From positions 1 to 27,090 of the forward strand of contig CAZQHK010000049.1 of NCBI GenBank assembly GCA_964593455.1: DNA of 27,090 bases. The letters are read 5' to 3'. The stretch is from CAZQHK01 sp964593455 (GTDB lineage: Bacteria > Muiribacteriota > CAYSPT01). Shown here piece after piece: positions 14,449 through 23,693 of the stretch. Below the pieces are notes generated by a model, which was given only the letters and a program-made list of their open reading frames with translations, had not been told where the DNA came from and did no database searches. Each line of letters opens with the position of its first letter. The stretch's first letter is position 1. Both the position numbers and the translations under genes were made by a program.

Positions 14449-16698
14449 ATGAAAAAAGTGCTGATTCTTGTCCTGCTGCTGCTGACCGCCTCCGGCGGGG
14501 TCCGGGCGATTCATCTAAGCTCGGAAACCACAGGCGGATGGCTGCAGACAAACCTGGTGACTGCCGCTGTCTGTAGCAATGAATACGTATTCATCGGAAC
14601 CCCCCTGGGGGTGTACATGTTCCGGCCGGATACCGGTGAGAAAAAACATCTGACCCGGGAAAAAGGGATGATCTCCAACCACGTCACGTCTCTGGATTAT
14701 TCTGTTACGCAGAACGTGCTGGTGGTGGGTACCAGCAGTGGGATATCTCTTTATTCTCCGGTAGAGGACCGGGTTGTTTCTTTGACCATGGCCGACGGGT
14801 TGTTCAACAACGAGGTCATGAACGTCTATGTAGACGACATCTCTCGTCAGTTGTTCGTTTCCTTGTTCGGGGGACGGGTTTCGGTGACAGAACTGGACGG
14901 ATTGAACCCGCCGGGTTTCGATACATACCAGACCGGCGGCGGTAGCGTCAGGTTGGTATCGTCAGTCTGCGTCAGTGATTTCAATCGAGATCCCGCCGGC
15001 CGAATCTGGCACGGCACCAATGCCAGCGGTGTCTATATTCATTACCCGTCACACGAATGGGACTCATTTCCCGAGGCATTGAAAGGACTATGGGTGACCG
15101 GTATCGAGTACCTGGCTCCCGGCGGGCCCATGTATATTGCCACCTCAGACGGGCTCTATCAGTGTTCCATGGAAGATCCTTCAGATCCAACAGCCGTCGA
15201 CTCGTTCCGGGACTTCTGGGTTAGGGACATGGGACGGCATCACGGGCAGTTGGTGCTTGGAACCACTGACGGTCTCTACACCCTGCGAAACGGCGACAGA
15301 ATAGACGTGACCGAGCAGTACTGGCTTAAAAGTCGGGACATTTCGGTGGTGGAATCACGGGGAGGAATTTTGTTGGTGGGGACCAGGGACGATGGCCTGT
15401 ATATCTTTGATTTCCCCTTCCCGCGGGTGGCCATGCTTTCCAGCCGGAGGCCAGAAGAGGAGTCGTACGATAAAAAGTCGTTCATTGCTAGCTACGAAAT
15501 TCAGGAGGACAAAACAGTTCTGACCGCGTTGGCCGAAAGCTTAGGACTGGTCCTGGCGGAAGACGACCAGGACCAGGGATTGCTCCTGTTTACCTCGGGT
15601 CAGGAGATCGATGTCCAGTCCATCATGGAGGAACTGTTGGCTCTGGTTACCGCGTCCGGGACGGTCAAGCGAGAAGTTACAATCAGTAAAAACAGGTACC
15701 TCTACCCGGTCTATACACCCCTGGACCCGTATTATCAGACCCAGCACCGCTACCTGTTTCAAACCCGGGTGGAAGAAGTCTGGAACGAGTACGCCGGAAC
15801 GGGTGAAAAACGGCCCATCGACGGCCGGGACATAACGGTGGCCGTCGTTGATACAGGAGTCAGTGACAAACACCGTGACCTGTCGGAAAACGTGCTGCGT
15901 GGGGCGAGTTTCGATTTTCTCTCTCCGAAATCGGCCCGGGACGACCATTTTCACGGCACCTTCTGTGCCGGGATCGTTGCGGCGCTGGCTGATAACTATG
16001 AAGGTATCCGGGGACTGGTGTCAAGAGTCTCCATCCTGCCGGTAAAAAGTCTGAACCGGTTCGGTTACGGTACGTCGTGGTCGGTCGGGCAGGGAATCAG
16101 TTACGCCGCCGATGAAGGCGCTGATATTATCTCGCTAAGCCTGGGCAGCAGTGAATACTGTCCGGTAATCCACCGGGCCATAAAATACGCCTACCACGAG
16201 AAGGGTTGCGTGGTAGTGGCCGCCGCCGGGAATGAAAACAGTAAGTACTCTCATTATCCGTCCGCTTTTCATGAAGTTCTGTCCGTGGTATCGGTGGATG
16301 ACGGTGGCCGGCGGTCGGTTTTCTCCAACTATGGAGCCCAGGCCGACGTGGCTGCTCCGGGAGAGGATATCATAAGTACCGTTCATGACGGGCGGTACAT
16401 GGTTGGTTCGGGGACCTCGTTTGCCTGTCCGCACGTGGCTGCTCAGGCCGCCATGATACTATCTTACAATTCAGGCTTGAGCAATGAGCAGGTGAATTCT
16501 ATCATCGCGGCCAGTTCCGGTGCAGCGGGCCCGCCGGTCTGGAAGGCCAATCTCGGTTATGGAGTTATCGATTTTAAACGGGCCCTTCAGATGGCGCGTA
16601 ACGGCTCGTCCGGGATTTCTCACTTTGACGAGAAAAAACGCCGGGTGACCTTGTCTGAAGATAAAAAACTTACGTATCCGGGATCATCTGATGAGTAG
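14449..16698 (+). CDS. Secreted subtilisin-family (S8) protease with N-terminal beta-propeller
   Basis: 749 residues with a signal peptide (1-20). Residues about 25-335 show repeated strands of the type VFIGTPLGVYMF, VLVVGTSSGISLY, MYIATSDGLYQC, LVLGTTDGLYTL and LLVGTRDDGLYIF. That is a beta-propeller like those of two-component sensor proteins. Residues 340-445 look like a propeptide/linker ending in PVYTPLDPYYQTQHRYLFQTRVEEVWN, the usual entry to S8 domains. The catalytic residues are present: Asp468 (AVVDTGVS), His502 (HFHGTFCAG), oxyanion Asn595 (AAAGNENS) and Ser657 (GSGTSFACPHVA). It should be an active periplasmic or extracellular serine endopeptidase. A propeller in front of an S8 domain is an uncommon order and may bind substrate. 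ATG has AAAGGAG upstream. Confidence 0.9.
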   Translation: MKKVLILVLLLLTASGGVRAIHLSSETTGGWLQTNLVTAAVCSNEYVFIGTPLGVYMFRPDTGEKKHLTREKGMISNHVTSLDYSVTQNVLVVGTSSGISLYSPVEDRVVSLTMADGLFNNEVMNVYVDDISRQLFVSLFGGRVSVTELDGLNPPGFDTYQTGGGSVRLVSSVCVSDFNRDPAGRIWHGTNASGVYIHYPSHEWDSFPEALKGLWVTGIEYLAPGGPMYIATSDGLYQCSMEDPSDPTAVDSFRDFWVRDMGRHHGQLVLGTTDGLYTLRNGDRIDVTEQYWLKSRDISVVESRGGILLVGTRDDGLYIFDFPFPRVAMLSSRRPEEESYDKKSFIASYEIQEDKTVLTALAESLGLVLAEDDQDQGLLLFTSGQEIDVQSIMEELLALVTASGTVKREVTISKNRYLYPVYTPLDPYYQTQHRYLFQTRVEEVWNEYAGTGEKRPIDGRDITVAVVDTGVSDKHRDLSENVLRGASFDFLSPKSARDDHFHGTFCAGIVAALADNYEGIRGLVSRVSILPVKSLNRFGYGTSWSVGQGISYAADEGADIISLSLGSSEYCPVIHRAIKYAYHEKGCVVVAAAGNENSKYSHYPSAFHEVLSVVSVDDGGRRSVFSNYGAQADVAAPGEDIISTVHDGRYMVGSGTSFACPHVAAQAAMILSYNSGLSNEQVNSIIAASSGAAGPPVWKANLGYGVIDFKRALQMARNGSSGISHFDEKKRRVTLSEDKKLTYPGSSDE

Positions 16699-16740
16699 CG
16701 AACCTGCTGGCGGCCGGATGTAGGATTATTCAGAGTTCAT

Positions 16741-17466
16741 TCACACTTTGGCATTGACGTATGTCTTACGGGACTTGAAACTCATGACGATGATGGTCAG
16801 AGCCATTCGTGGGCTTAAAGTATATAAAAAACATTTCCAGGCCCGTTTAATAATCCTCCAGGGTGAGTAGAATTTTGTGCCTACGCGTTTCACCCACCGC
16901 TGCAACGTTTTCCGATCCAGGTTTTTCGGCTGGTAGTGGACTCCCATGGTAAACTCGTCGGCCAGTTTTCGCCAGTCTTCCGGGAAGTCCTTCAGATCGA
17001 GCCGCTCTTCTTGGGCGAGCCTGTCGAAAAGTTTCGTTCCCGGGAGCGGTTGCATGATCTGGAGCCGTAAGATGTCGAAATTAATGGTGTCCAGGAACTG
17101 CTCGGTTTTTTCCAGGACCTGTTCGTCGTCCGAGTCGGTCCCAACTATCATCTCGCCTACGATGAGTATCTTGCGGCGCTGGGCGTTTTCAACCAACCGG
17201 TTGTACGATTCCACTCCATATTTCAGGTTGAGCTTCTTGTTCATGTCTTTCAGCGAGTCGGGATTGACCGATTCGAATCCCACGAACATCGCCCCGCAGC
17301 CGGCTTTTGAGGCCAGGTCCAGGGCTTCCTCGTCGATGATCCTGACCTCCCAATGTTCAGGCACGTAGGCAGCCAGGTAACCGAGCCCGATGGGATAAAC
17401 AGTTTTCACGTTCCGGTCAAGTTCCTTGTTGGTGAAAAGTGGTTGAATAAACACGATTCGGGGCAC
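16741..17466 (-). pseudogene. Internally deleted B12-binding/radical-SAM-type protein
   Basis: 241 residues, open throughout, with GTG start and an excellent GGAGGT upstream. The first 46 residues match the start of the cobalamin-binding domain (IVFIQPLF, YPIGLGYLAAYVP, WEVRIIDEE). The text then jumps directly to ALDLASKAGCGAMFVGFESVNPDSL, which in full-length family members lies well inside the radical-SAM barrel. The rest (IVGEMIVGTDSD, RLQIMQPLPGTKLFDRL, C-terminal DUF4070-like segment) is normal. The rest of the B12 domain and the CxxxCxxC cluster motif are missing. Family proteins are about 450-500 residues, so roughly 200 or more are lost in frame. Radical-SAM chemistry is impossible as drawn. 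It could be a decaying gene, an assembly error or a repurposed short protein. Confidence 0.7.
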
Positions 17467-17549
17467 GTCGTGTCACCTCCCTCTATAGACAGCATTCTAA
17501 CAATACAGCCCTGCAGTAGACAAGAATCAGCAATCGGAACGTACAGTTG

Positions 17550-18401
17550 ATGGAGAATCATCAGTGGGATAAAATACTACCTATGCATACAGGTTTCCTT
17601 AAAATGCCGTATGCCGGCAAACAGCTGAGAATCGAATACTTCGTCCGCCCGGGCTCGAAGGCACCGCTTCTGTACCTGCATGGTCTGGGCTGCTCGAAAG
17701 ATGATTTTACGGGCGCGGCGGACCAAAGAGAGCTTAAAGATTATACGCTGATTGGGTTTGATTTCCCCGGATGCGGAGGCTCTCCATATCCTGACGATAT
17801 GAACATCACCATGGAGGCCATGGCCGAGATCACCAGCTTAGTGGTCAAAGAGCTGGCGCTTGATGGATTTGTCTTGATCGGACACAGTATGGGAGGACTG
17901 GTGGCACTCCTGTATCTGCTCGAATTTGGACCTGAAACAGGCGGTTCTGCCGCGGGGTTTGTTAATGTAGAGGGAAATTTGACCGCTCGCGATTGTTTCT
18001 TTTCCCGCCGAGTAGCTCAGTCCGGGTTTGAAAATTTCAAAACTGAAGTGTTTCCCTATCTACTTCAGGAACTAGTCCGGTCCCGGAATGAGGGCTGCCG
18101 GGTCTATGCAGAAACCCTGGAGCGATACTCCTCGGTCAGGGCGTATTGGGACAGCAGCTGCTCGTTGGTGGCCGCTTCCGCCCGGGAATCGTTGTTGCCT
18201 CAGTTCTTATCCCTGGATATTCCTTCCCTGTTTGTCTATGGTGAGCATAACCGGGACTTGCCTTATCTGCCGACTATTCGGAGAAATAAATTTCCACTGG
18301 CGGAAGTGCCCGGCAGCGGTCATTTTCCGGGATACGATAACCCAAAAGCCTATTACCGGATCATTGCCCGGTTTACGGATTCTCTTTCCTCGCAGGAATA
18401 G
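17550..18401 (+). CDS. Alpha/beta hydrolase
   Basis: 283 residues from ATG 17550 (a TTG immediately before is also possible; the ribosome site is weak). The alpha/beta-hydrolase fold shows the oxyanion block LHGLG (43-47) and FDFPGCGGS (70-78). The nucleophile elbow GHSMGG contains Ser113. Candidate acids are Glu232 or Asp236 in VYGEHNRDLP, and the general base is His258 (GSGHFPGYDNP). There is no signal peptide, so it is cytoplasmic. The substrate (ester, peptide or other) cannot be told from the sequence. It is followed after 35 bases by the unknown membrane-anchored gene, probably in one operon, and is divergent from the deleted radical-SAM gene. Confidence 0.85.
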   Translation: MENHQWDKILPMHTGFLKMPYAGKQLRIEYFVRPGSKAPLLYLHGLGCSKDDFTGAADQRELKDYTLIGFDFPGCGGSPYPDDMNITMEAMAEITSLVVKELALDGFVLIGHSMGGLVALLYLLEFGPETGGSAAGFVNVEGNLTARDCFFSRRVAQSGFENFKTEVFPYLLQELVRSRNEGCRVYAETLERYSSVRAYWDSSCSLVAASARESLLPQFLSLDIPSLFVYGEHNRDLPYLPTIRRNKFPLAEVPGSGHFPGYDNPKAYYRIIARFTDSLSSQE

Positions 18402-18436
18402 AATACGGTTAGTTGCCGGCGTAGAAAGGGTTTTCT

Positions 18437-19756
18437 ATGCGGTCCACACGGAAACGAAGTTTGAAGATGGCCCTGGCAGGTGTTCTCATCTTTGTCGCTA
18501 TCGGCGGGTACATTGTGGACAGACTGTTACTGGTAAGGAGTATCTTTTTAGATGTGCTGAGACCGCTCAACGAACGAGCAGATGGTGAAGAAAAAGGAGG
18601 TAACATATATTTTAGTACGCCCGAGTTTGATGCCGAGGTTGTCCAAAAAATGCGTAACGCCATCTATTCCACCGATGACAAGCCGGAGCAAGGGTTCCGG
18701 GACGCTGCCCGGTTGGCCCGCTCGCTCCCCGATTTTGACCGGATTGCCAGGGAGATCAGTATCTCTAAACTACCACTGGCTATACATGATTACCCCGAGC
18801 GGCAGATCGATCAGGAAGTGCTTATCAGTGGGGATCAACCTGAATACGATCTGGCCAGGAAGACCGTTTCCTGCTGGGTAGCCGTGGGAATTGCTCAGGC
18901 GATGAAGGGGCAGTTCGAGGTGGCTTCCGATGTGCTCCTGTCGGCCTACGGGATTGGCACGGTTTTCGAAAATGATCCGAGATTCGGTGTGTCGCTGCTC
19001 ACTAAAATGATCGCCATCGCTGCCTATAAACGGGCCGCCCGGGGGATACTCCATCTGGTGAATCAATACGAACTCCCCCACCCGGTGCTCAGACACCTGT
19101 ACCGGAGTCTCACTATCATGAAGGGAGACATGGTCCCACTGTCTCTGGCCATTGAGACCGAGTACTTGTTCATCCTTCACCTGGGCGATTACCTGGAAAA
19201 CCGTCGACAAGCCGGTCCGAAAAAAGTGTCGCGCCGGCTGGTTTCGTTTTTTAGCCGGAAAGCAAAAATCGAGGCAGAGTTTTATCCCTATTTCAAACCC
19301 ATGATCGAGGCTGCCGCACTGCCTTATCCCGGGGGCCGGAAACGGTTTTCCCGGATTCACGATAAGCTTATTCATTTGAGCAAACAACTGGATGAAGGTA
19401 CTTTTTTCGAAAAATATTTTTTCTCGCCGGACAAAGCGATCCTGAAACTCCTGGTGGCCATGATGGTTCCTAATTGCGGCCGGGCCTTTGATCACGTGGT
19501 AGAAGCGGAAACGTTGACCAACATGGTTCTTATACGTCTCAGGTTGGAGATGTTCCGGGTAGAAAACGGCGGGTACCCGGGCAGTTTGGACTTTCTCAAA
19601 AAATGGGGAGACGAGACTTTGGCCATAGATCCGTTTCGTCCCGACCACAGCCTGGAGTTTGAATACGATAAAACCAGGTATTGCCTCAGAAGTGCCGGTC
19701 CAACTGCCGACTCATCCGAAAAAAACAAAAGCATCACCTGTATCTGGTCCCGGTAA
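18437..19756 (+). CDS. Membrane-anchored protein of unknown function with pseudopilin-like tail
   Basis: 439 residues. A basic N-terminus and one transmembrane segment (about 11-31) anchor the protein, leaving the rest outside the cytoplasm. The middle (about 70-330) is mostly helical, with KAILKLLVAMMVPNCGRAFDHVVEAE near 330-355. The last 70 residues (LRLEMFRVENGGYPGSLDFLKKW, ETLAIDPFRPDHSLEFEYDKTRYCLRSAGPTAD) resemble the C-terminal part of GspG-type pseudopilins: Y-P-x-S-L-D, then DPF, then a YxLxSxGP ending. I do not recognise the complete protein. The gene has AAAGGG shortly before its ATG and follows the hydrolase gene closely. A secretion or surface role is only suggested by the tail. 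Confidence 0.7.
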   Translation: MRSTRKRSLKMALAGVLIFVAIGGYIVDRLLLVRSIFLDVLRPLNERADGEEKGGNIYFSTPEFDAEVVQKMRNAIYSTDDKPEQGFRDAARLARSLPDFDRIAREISISKLPLAIHDYPERQIDQEVLISGDQPEYDLARKTVSCWVAVGIAQAMKGQFEVASDVLLSAYGIGTVFENDPRFGVSLLTKMIAIAAYKRAARGILHLVNQYELPHPVLRHLYRSLTIMKGDMVPLSLAIETEYLFILHLGDYLENRRQAGPKKVSRRLVSFFSRKAKIEAEFYPYFKPMIEAAALPYPGGRKRFSRIHDKLIHLSKQLDEGTFFEKYFFSPDKAILKLLVAMMVPNCGRAFDHVVEAETLTNMVLIRLRLEMFRVENGGYPGSLDFLKKWGDETLAIDPFRPDHSLEFEYDKTRYCLRSAGPTADSSEKNKSITCIWSR

Positions 19757-19923
19757 GTGGTACGGGTTGCTCCATCCGGATTTGCTTCTAAAGCTACTGT
19801 TTATTTACAATTTAATCTATCTCTGGCGCCCAGGACACAAACGATGTCTGCTCCTGATTCCGCCGATAGTACCAACATATGGCGTCTTCGTGACCGGGAC
19901 GTAAAGGTCGATTGGAAATAGAA

Positions 19924-20436
19924 TTATTGTTCGGTGGCCCGGTTTGGAATCAAGACCAGGTAGAGGAACACCACCAGAAAACCTATGATTGTTTCTTCAA
20001 GTACCGCTCCTACCCGGTTTCCCAACAACCTTGCCGCGGGAACGAGCAGTGTAATCAAGGCAATGGAATACAAACAGTCCCACCGTTTGAAATGAACGAT
20101 AGTCGGCATGTATCCGGCCAGGCCATACGCGCATCCCACCATGCTCCTGATACAGATATCGAGCAGCGTGTGGTTAGTGATACCCAGTCCGGTAAACAGG
20201 GCAGCCAGGGCCGATGATTCTCCGTAACCCAGGCTGTACGCTATGATGGAGGCTGCCAAACTTATTAAAGCGACCGGGATACTTGCTGTCTTTTCAAAGA
20301 CCAGCGTGCTTAGCAAACCGGCCACACCGTATCTGCGTACCGCTTTCGGGGCGATATCACTTCCACCCAGCCTCCAGAGAACGCCCGCCAGGACACTGGC
20401 GCCCAGATACGTTATCTTCCTGGTCCAAGCACGCAT
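19924..20436 (-). CDS. Unknown multi-pass membrane protein
   Basis: 170 residues from ATG 20436; a TTG at 20454 would add six residues, and the GGAG at 20450 favours the ATG. Four or five hydrophobic segments can be read: ITYLGASVLAGVLW, IPVALISLAASIIAYSLGY, a short one at SMVGCAYGLAGYMP, CLYSIALITLLVPAARLL and IIGFLVVFLYLVLIP. Few charged residues lie between them. I do not recognise the family and no motif points to a substrate. It is divergent from the TPR-sulfotransferase gene. A 167-base stretch without features separates its end from the preceding convergent gene. Confidence 0.6.
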   Translation of the reverse strand: MRAWTRKITYLGASVLAGVLWRLGGSDIAPKAVRRYGVAGLLSTLVFEKTASIPVALISLAASIIAYSLGYGESSALAALFTGLGITNHTLLDICIRSMVGCAYGLAGYMPTIVHFKRWDCLYSIALITLLVPAARLLGNRVGAVLEETIIGFLVVFLYLVLIPNRATEQ

Positions 20437-20540
20437 TTCCAGGTTTCGCTCCAATTCCTGGTACAGATAGTACCGTATTGTGTGTTCCCGGACAATGACC
20501 GACGCTTACGGTTGGCGACGTGATAAAAAGAACAGTAATG

Positions 20541-20569
20541 TTGATCAAATACTGGCTGGTAATTATAAT
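20541..20569 (+). promoter_or_regulatory. Sigma-70 promoter of the TPR-sulfotransferase operon
   Basis: TTGATC (20541-20546), a 17-base spacer, then a perfect TATAAT (20564-20569). The start is expected near 20576, just upstream of GAGGGTAGG and the ATG pair at 20591/20594. This rules out the upstream in-frame start at 20480. Confidence 0.75.
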
Positions 20570-20593
20570 CATTCTAGTGCTGAGGGTAGGATG

Positions 20594-22438
20594 ATGGAAA
20601 AAACTGAAAAAAACAACGCGGTTGACCGGGACCTGGACAAAGCTCTTCAATATCACCAAAACGGCAGTCTCGAACAAGCGGAGATCCTCTATCGGTCGGT
20701 ATTGGAACAGGCTCCCGAGCATTCGGATGCCATGCACATGTTGGGCGTCCTGGCGTGCCAGACAGGCAATCTCGATGAAGGTTTGAAACTCCTGGCGCGC
20801 TCGGTTACGACGAATAAAGACAACCCGTTCTTCCATAATAATTACGGCTACATGCTGATGGCTGCCGGTCAACTCGATCTGGCGCTCGATCACCTTAATA
20901 TAGCCCTATCGCTCAAACCGGATTATGTGGATGTTTTAAACAACCTTGGCCGGGTTTATCAGAGCCGCGGCAATCTGGCCCGAGCGACCATGTGTTACCG
21001 GCGAGCACTGGACTTGAAACCGCAGTTCTCAGCTGCCCTCAACAACCTGGGATCGGTGTTTCATGCCAGGGGCAGAATGTCGGAAGCGGTAACCTATTAC
21101 CTGCAGGCGGTAACCGTAAACCCTAATTTTCCTGAAGCCTGCAACAATCTTGGAGCGGCCCTGCTGGAGACCGGACAAACCGAGCAGGCCGAAACCGTTT
21201 TAAAACAAGCCTTGGCCATCGCTCCCCAAAACGCAGAGGTTCTTTTCAGCCTGGCAGAGCTCTACGAAAAGACTCAGCGGATAAAAGACGCGGAATCGTA
21301 TCTAGAGAAGACTCTGGTGCTGTCTCCCCGGCACCCTTCGGCCAATCGGCTGGCGGCGGTGTTGCTGAGGCGGAAAGGATTGATTTCAGAAGCCCTTGAC
21401 CAGCTCTTAGACATACCGGTTCCCGAACATAATCCGGAGGTAGCCCGGAATATCCATTTTGAACTGGGCACACTCTACGATCGGTTGAATGAAAGCGAGA
21501 AGGCTTTTTATCATTTTAGCGAAGGAAACCGTTTGCAGAACATGACCGGTCAGTACCACAGAGCGGATAAGGACCGGTACCTCGGGGTGGTTAAAAAACT
21601 CAGTGAAACATACTCCCGGGAATGGATCGATTCGTGGAGCACTCCGGCAGTAGTTGAAACCGGACCCTCTCCAGTTTTTCTGATGGGATTTCCATGTTCC
21701 GGTGCGACTCTGTTAAACCGAATATTGGATAATCATCCACGACTTCGGGTCATGGATGAAAAACCTGCCCTGGAGCTTGTTTGCCGGGAATTAAACGCCT
21801 TTCCCGAAAGATACCCCGCCTCCCTGGCCGGGCTTAACAAGGACGATATTATCAGGCTTCGTTCAGTCTACTTCAGTGCCGTAAAAGAGTACATTGGTAT
21901 AGATTCAAACAGTATATTGATAGATAAATTACCGCTCAACATGATTCGTGTCGGAGTTATCGCCCGGCTTTTTCCCGGGGCGAAGATCATCTTTCTGGTC
22001 CGTCACCCGTTGGATGTCTGCCTGAGCTGTTTCATCCGTCTTTACAAACTCGACGACGCCTCGGCCAACTTTCAAACACTCGAAGACACCTCTGCCATGT
22101 ATGCCGGGGTTATGGATCTCTGGCAGCAGTATACCTCGCTTCTCCCCTTATCTCTGTATGTGATGAAATATGAGAACCTGGTGGAAGACACGGAAACGGA
22201 AGTAGGTGGAGTGCTGGAGTTCCTGGATTTGGAATGGGATGACTCCGTTCTACGGTTCGCCGTGCAGGGTGAGACGCAGTCCAAAGTCAATACTCAGGAC
22301 TACCGGCAACTGACTGAACCGATTTACTCCCGCGCTACGAACCGCTGGAAACGGTATGAGAAATATCTCGCGCCGGTCCGGGAGATCCTGGGACCGTTCA
22401 TCAAACGATTGGGATACGGGAAGATCGAAGAACCATGA
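20594..22438 (+). CDS. TPR-repeat sulfotransferase
   Basis: 614 residues from ATG 20594 (20591 is also in frame). GAGGGTAGG is the ribosome site and the promoter lies just upstream. Residues about 12-330 are nine or so tetratricopeptide repeats (ALQYHQNGSLEQAEILYRSVL, NNLGRVYQSRGNLARATMCYRRAL and so on). From about 355 a PAPS-dependent sulfotransferase domain follows: FLMGFPCSGATLL near 365 is the 5'-phosphosulfate loop, and FLVRHPLDVCLSCF near 470 is the 3'-phosphate site. The usual P-R-S-G-T-T is P-C-S-G-A-T here, so the loop Arg and one Thr are changed. The acceptor (protein tyrosine, glycan or other) is not evident. No signal peptide is seen. The gene overlaps the transporter gene by four bases (ATGA). 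Confidence 0.85.
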   Translation: MEKTEKNNAVDRDLDKALQYHQNGSLEQAEILYRSVLEQAPEHSDAMHMLGVLACQTGNLDEGLKLLARSVTTNKDNPFFHNNYGYMLMAAGQLDLALDHLNIALSLKPDYVDVLNNLGRVYQSRGNLARATMCYRRALDLKPQFSAALNNLGSVFHARGRMSEAVTYYLQAVTVNPNFPEACNNLGAALLETGQTEQAETVLKQALAIAPQNAEVLFSLAELYEKTQRIKDAESYLEKTLVLSPRHPSANRLAAVLLRRKGLISEALDQLLDIPVPEHNPEVARNIHFELGTLYDRLNESEKAFYHFSEGNRLQNMTGQYHRADKDRYLGVVKKLSETYSREWIDSWSTPAVVETGPSPVFLMGFPCSGATLLNRILDNHPRLRVMDEKPALELVCRELNAFPERYPASLAGLNKDDIIRLRSVYFSAVKEYIGIDSNSILIDKLPLNMIRVGVIARLFPGAKIIFLVRHPLDVCLSCFIRLYKLDDASANFQTLEDTSAMYAGVMDLWQQYTSLLPLSLYVMKYENLVEDTETEVGGVLEFLDLEWDDSVLRFAVQGETQSKVNTQDYRQLTEPIYSRATNRWKRYEKYLAPVREILGPFIKRLGYGKIEEP

Positions 22439-23691
22439 GTGATAAAAATACAGGATTAGCCGGAATTCTGAAAACTTTGGGTCCGGGAATTTTGTTTGCG
22501 GGAGCGGCCATAGGCGGCTCACACCTGGTTCAGTCTACGCGGGCGGGAGCCTGCTATGGGTTTTCACTGGTGTGGGTGGTGCTTCTGGCTCTGGTTTGCA
22601 AATATCCGTTTTTCGAGTATGCACACCGGTATACGGCTGCCACCGGTGAGAGCTTGCTTATGGGGTATCGACGTCTGGGAATGGTCGCTCTGGTAGTCTT
22701 TTTTGTGGTTGCCGCGGTAGTGGCAGTAATCAATTGCGCCGCCGTCACCCTGGTGAGCGCCGGCCTGGTGGGCAATCTTCTCGGCCTCCAGATTTCTATG
22801 GTTAAACTGAGTGTTCTGGTCCTGGTCGTAGTCGGTATCATCCTGCTTATCGGCCGGTATCCGGCGCTGGACATGTTGATGAAGATCATGGTAGCGGTGC
22901 TGGGAATAGCTACCATCGCCGCCCTAATTATTGCCTTCAAACATGGACCATGCGGCGATCCGAACTTTGTCTGTCCCGATATTTGGTCGTTGGCCGGGGT
23001 ATCGTTTCTGCTGGCCTTGATGGGCTGGATGCCGGCTCCCATCGACGTATCCGTATGGCCGTCTCTGTGGAGTCTGGAGCGGAAAAAACAGACCGGGCAT
23101 ACTCCTACCGTGAAAGAATCGCTGATCGATTTCCATATCGGTTATCTCTCCACCGGGGTTCTGGCTCTGGCTTTCGTTGGCCTGGGATCACTGGTGATGT
23201 GCGGGACCGGTAAGGAGTTTTCAAATTCAGGTATATCCTTCTCCGGACAATTGGTGGAACTTTACAGCAGCACCCTGGGCAGTTGGAGCTGGGGGCTCAT
23301 ATCGCTGGTGGCTTTTCTCACTATGTTCTCTACCACGCTGACGGTCATGGACGGTTACGCCCGCACGCTGAAAGGGTCTGTCGAACTCATGTTTCCCGCG
23401 CGGGAAAAATCCATGAATTGGCTTTACTGGCTGCTGTTACCGGTGTTGATGATCCTATCGCTGCTCATTATCGGCTGTTTCATGAGCGGGTTCAAAACCC
23501 TGATTGACGTCGCCACCATTCTGGCTTTTCTGACGGCGCCGGTGTTCGCGGTTTTGAATTTCAAGGTAGTTCTCGCGAAACAAATGCCGGATGAACAGAA
23601 ACCCGGGTTGTTCATGAAAACCATGAGCTGGATAGGAATCCTGGTTTTGTGCGGGTTCAGCCTGGTCTATATCTACCTTCGCTGGTTCTAA
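22435..23691 (+). CDS. Nramp-related transporter lacking the DPGN metal motif
   Basis: 418 residues, about eleven hydrophobic segments. The start GPGILFAGAAIG and overall plan fit the Nramp/SLC11 fold. In true Nramp proteins TM1 carries D-P-G-N, which binds Mn2+ or Fe2+. Here the aligned residues read G-G-S-H (within AAIGGSHLVQSTRAGA). TM6, normally M-P-H, reads M-P-A (GWMPAPIDVSVW). Two of the metal-binding positions are therefore absent, as in the Nramp-related branches with altered substrates such as the magnesium-transporting NRMTs. The actual substrate is unknown. It is coupled to the sulfotransferase gene by ATGA. Three bases after its stop a large palindromic element begins, which probably terminates transcription. 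Confidence 0.8.
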   Translation: MSDKNTGLAGILKTLGPGILFAGAAIGGSHLVQSTRAGACYGFSLVWVVLLALVCKYPFFEYAHRYTAATGESLLMGYRRLGMVALVVFFVVAAVVAVINCAAVTLVSAGLVGNLLGLQISMVKLSVLVLVVVGIILLIGRYPALDMLMKIMVAVLGIATIAALIIAFKHGPCGDPNFVCPDIWSLAGVSFLLALMGWMPAPIDVSVWPSLWSLERKKQTGHTPTVKESLIDFHIGYLSTGVLALAFVGLGSLVMCGTGKEFSNSGISFSGQLVELYSSTLGSWSWGLISLVAFLTMFSTTLTVMDGYARTLKGSVELMFPAREKSMNWLYWLLLPVLMILSLLIIGCFMSGFKTLIDVATILAFLTAPVFAVLNFKVVLAKQMPDEQKPGLFMKTMSWIGILVLCGFSLVYIYLRWF

Positions 23692-23693
23692 CT

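Noticed and set aside
20480..20593. N-terminal extension of the TPR-sulfotransferase
   Set aside because: The promoter at 20541-20569 lies inside it, and the good ribosome site precedes the ATGs at 20591/20594.
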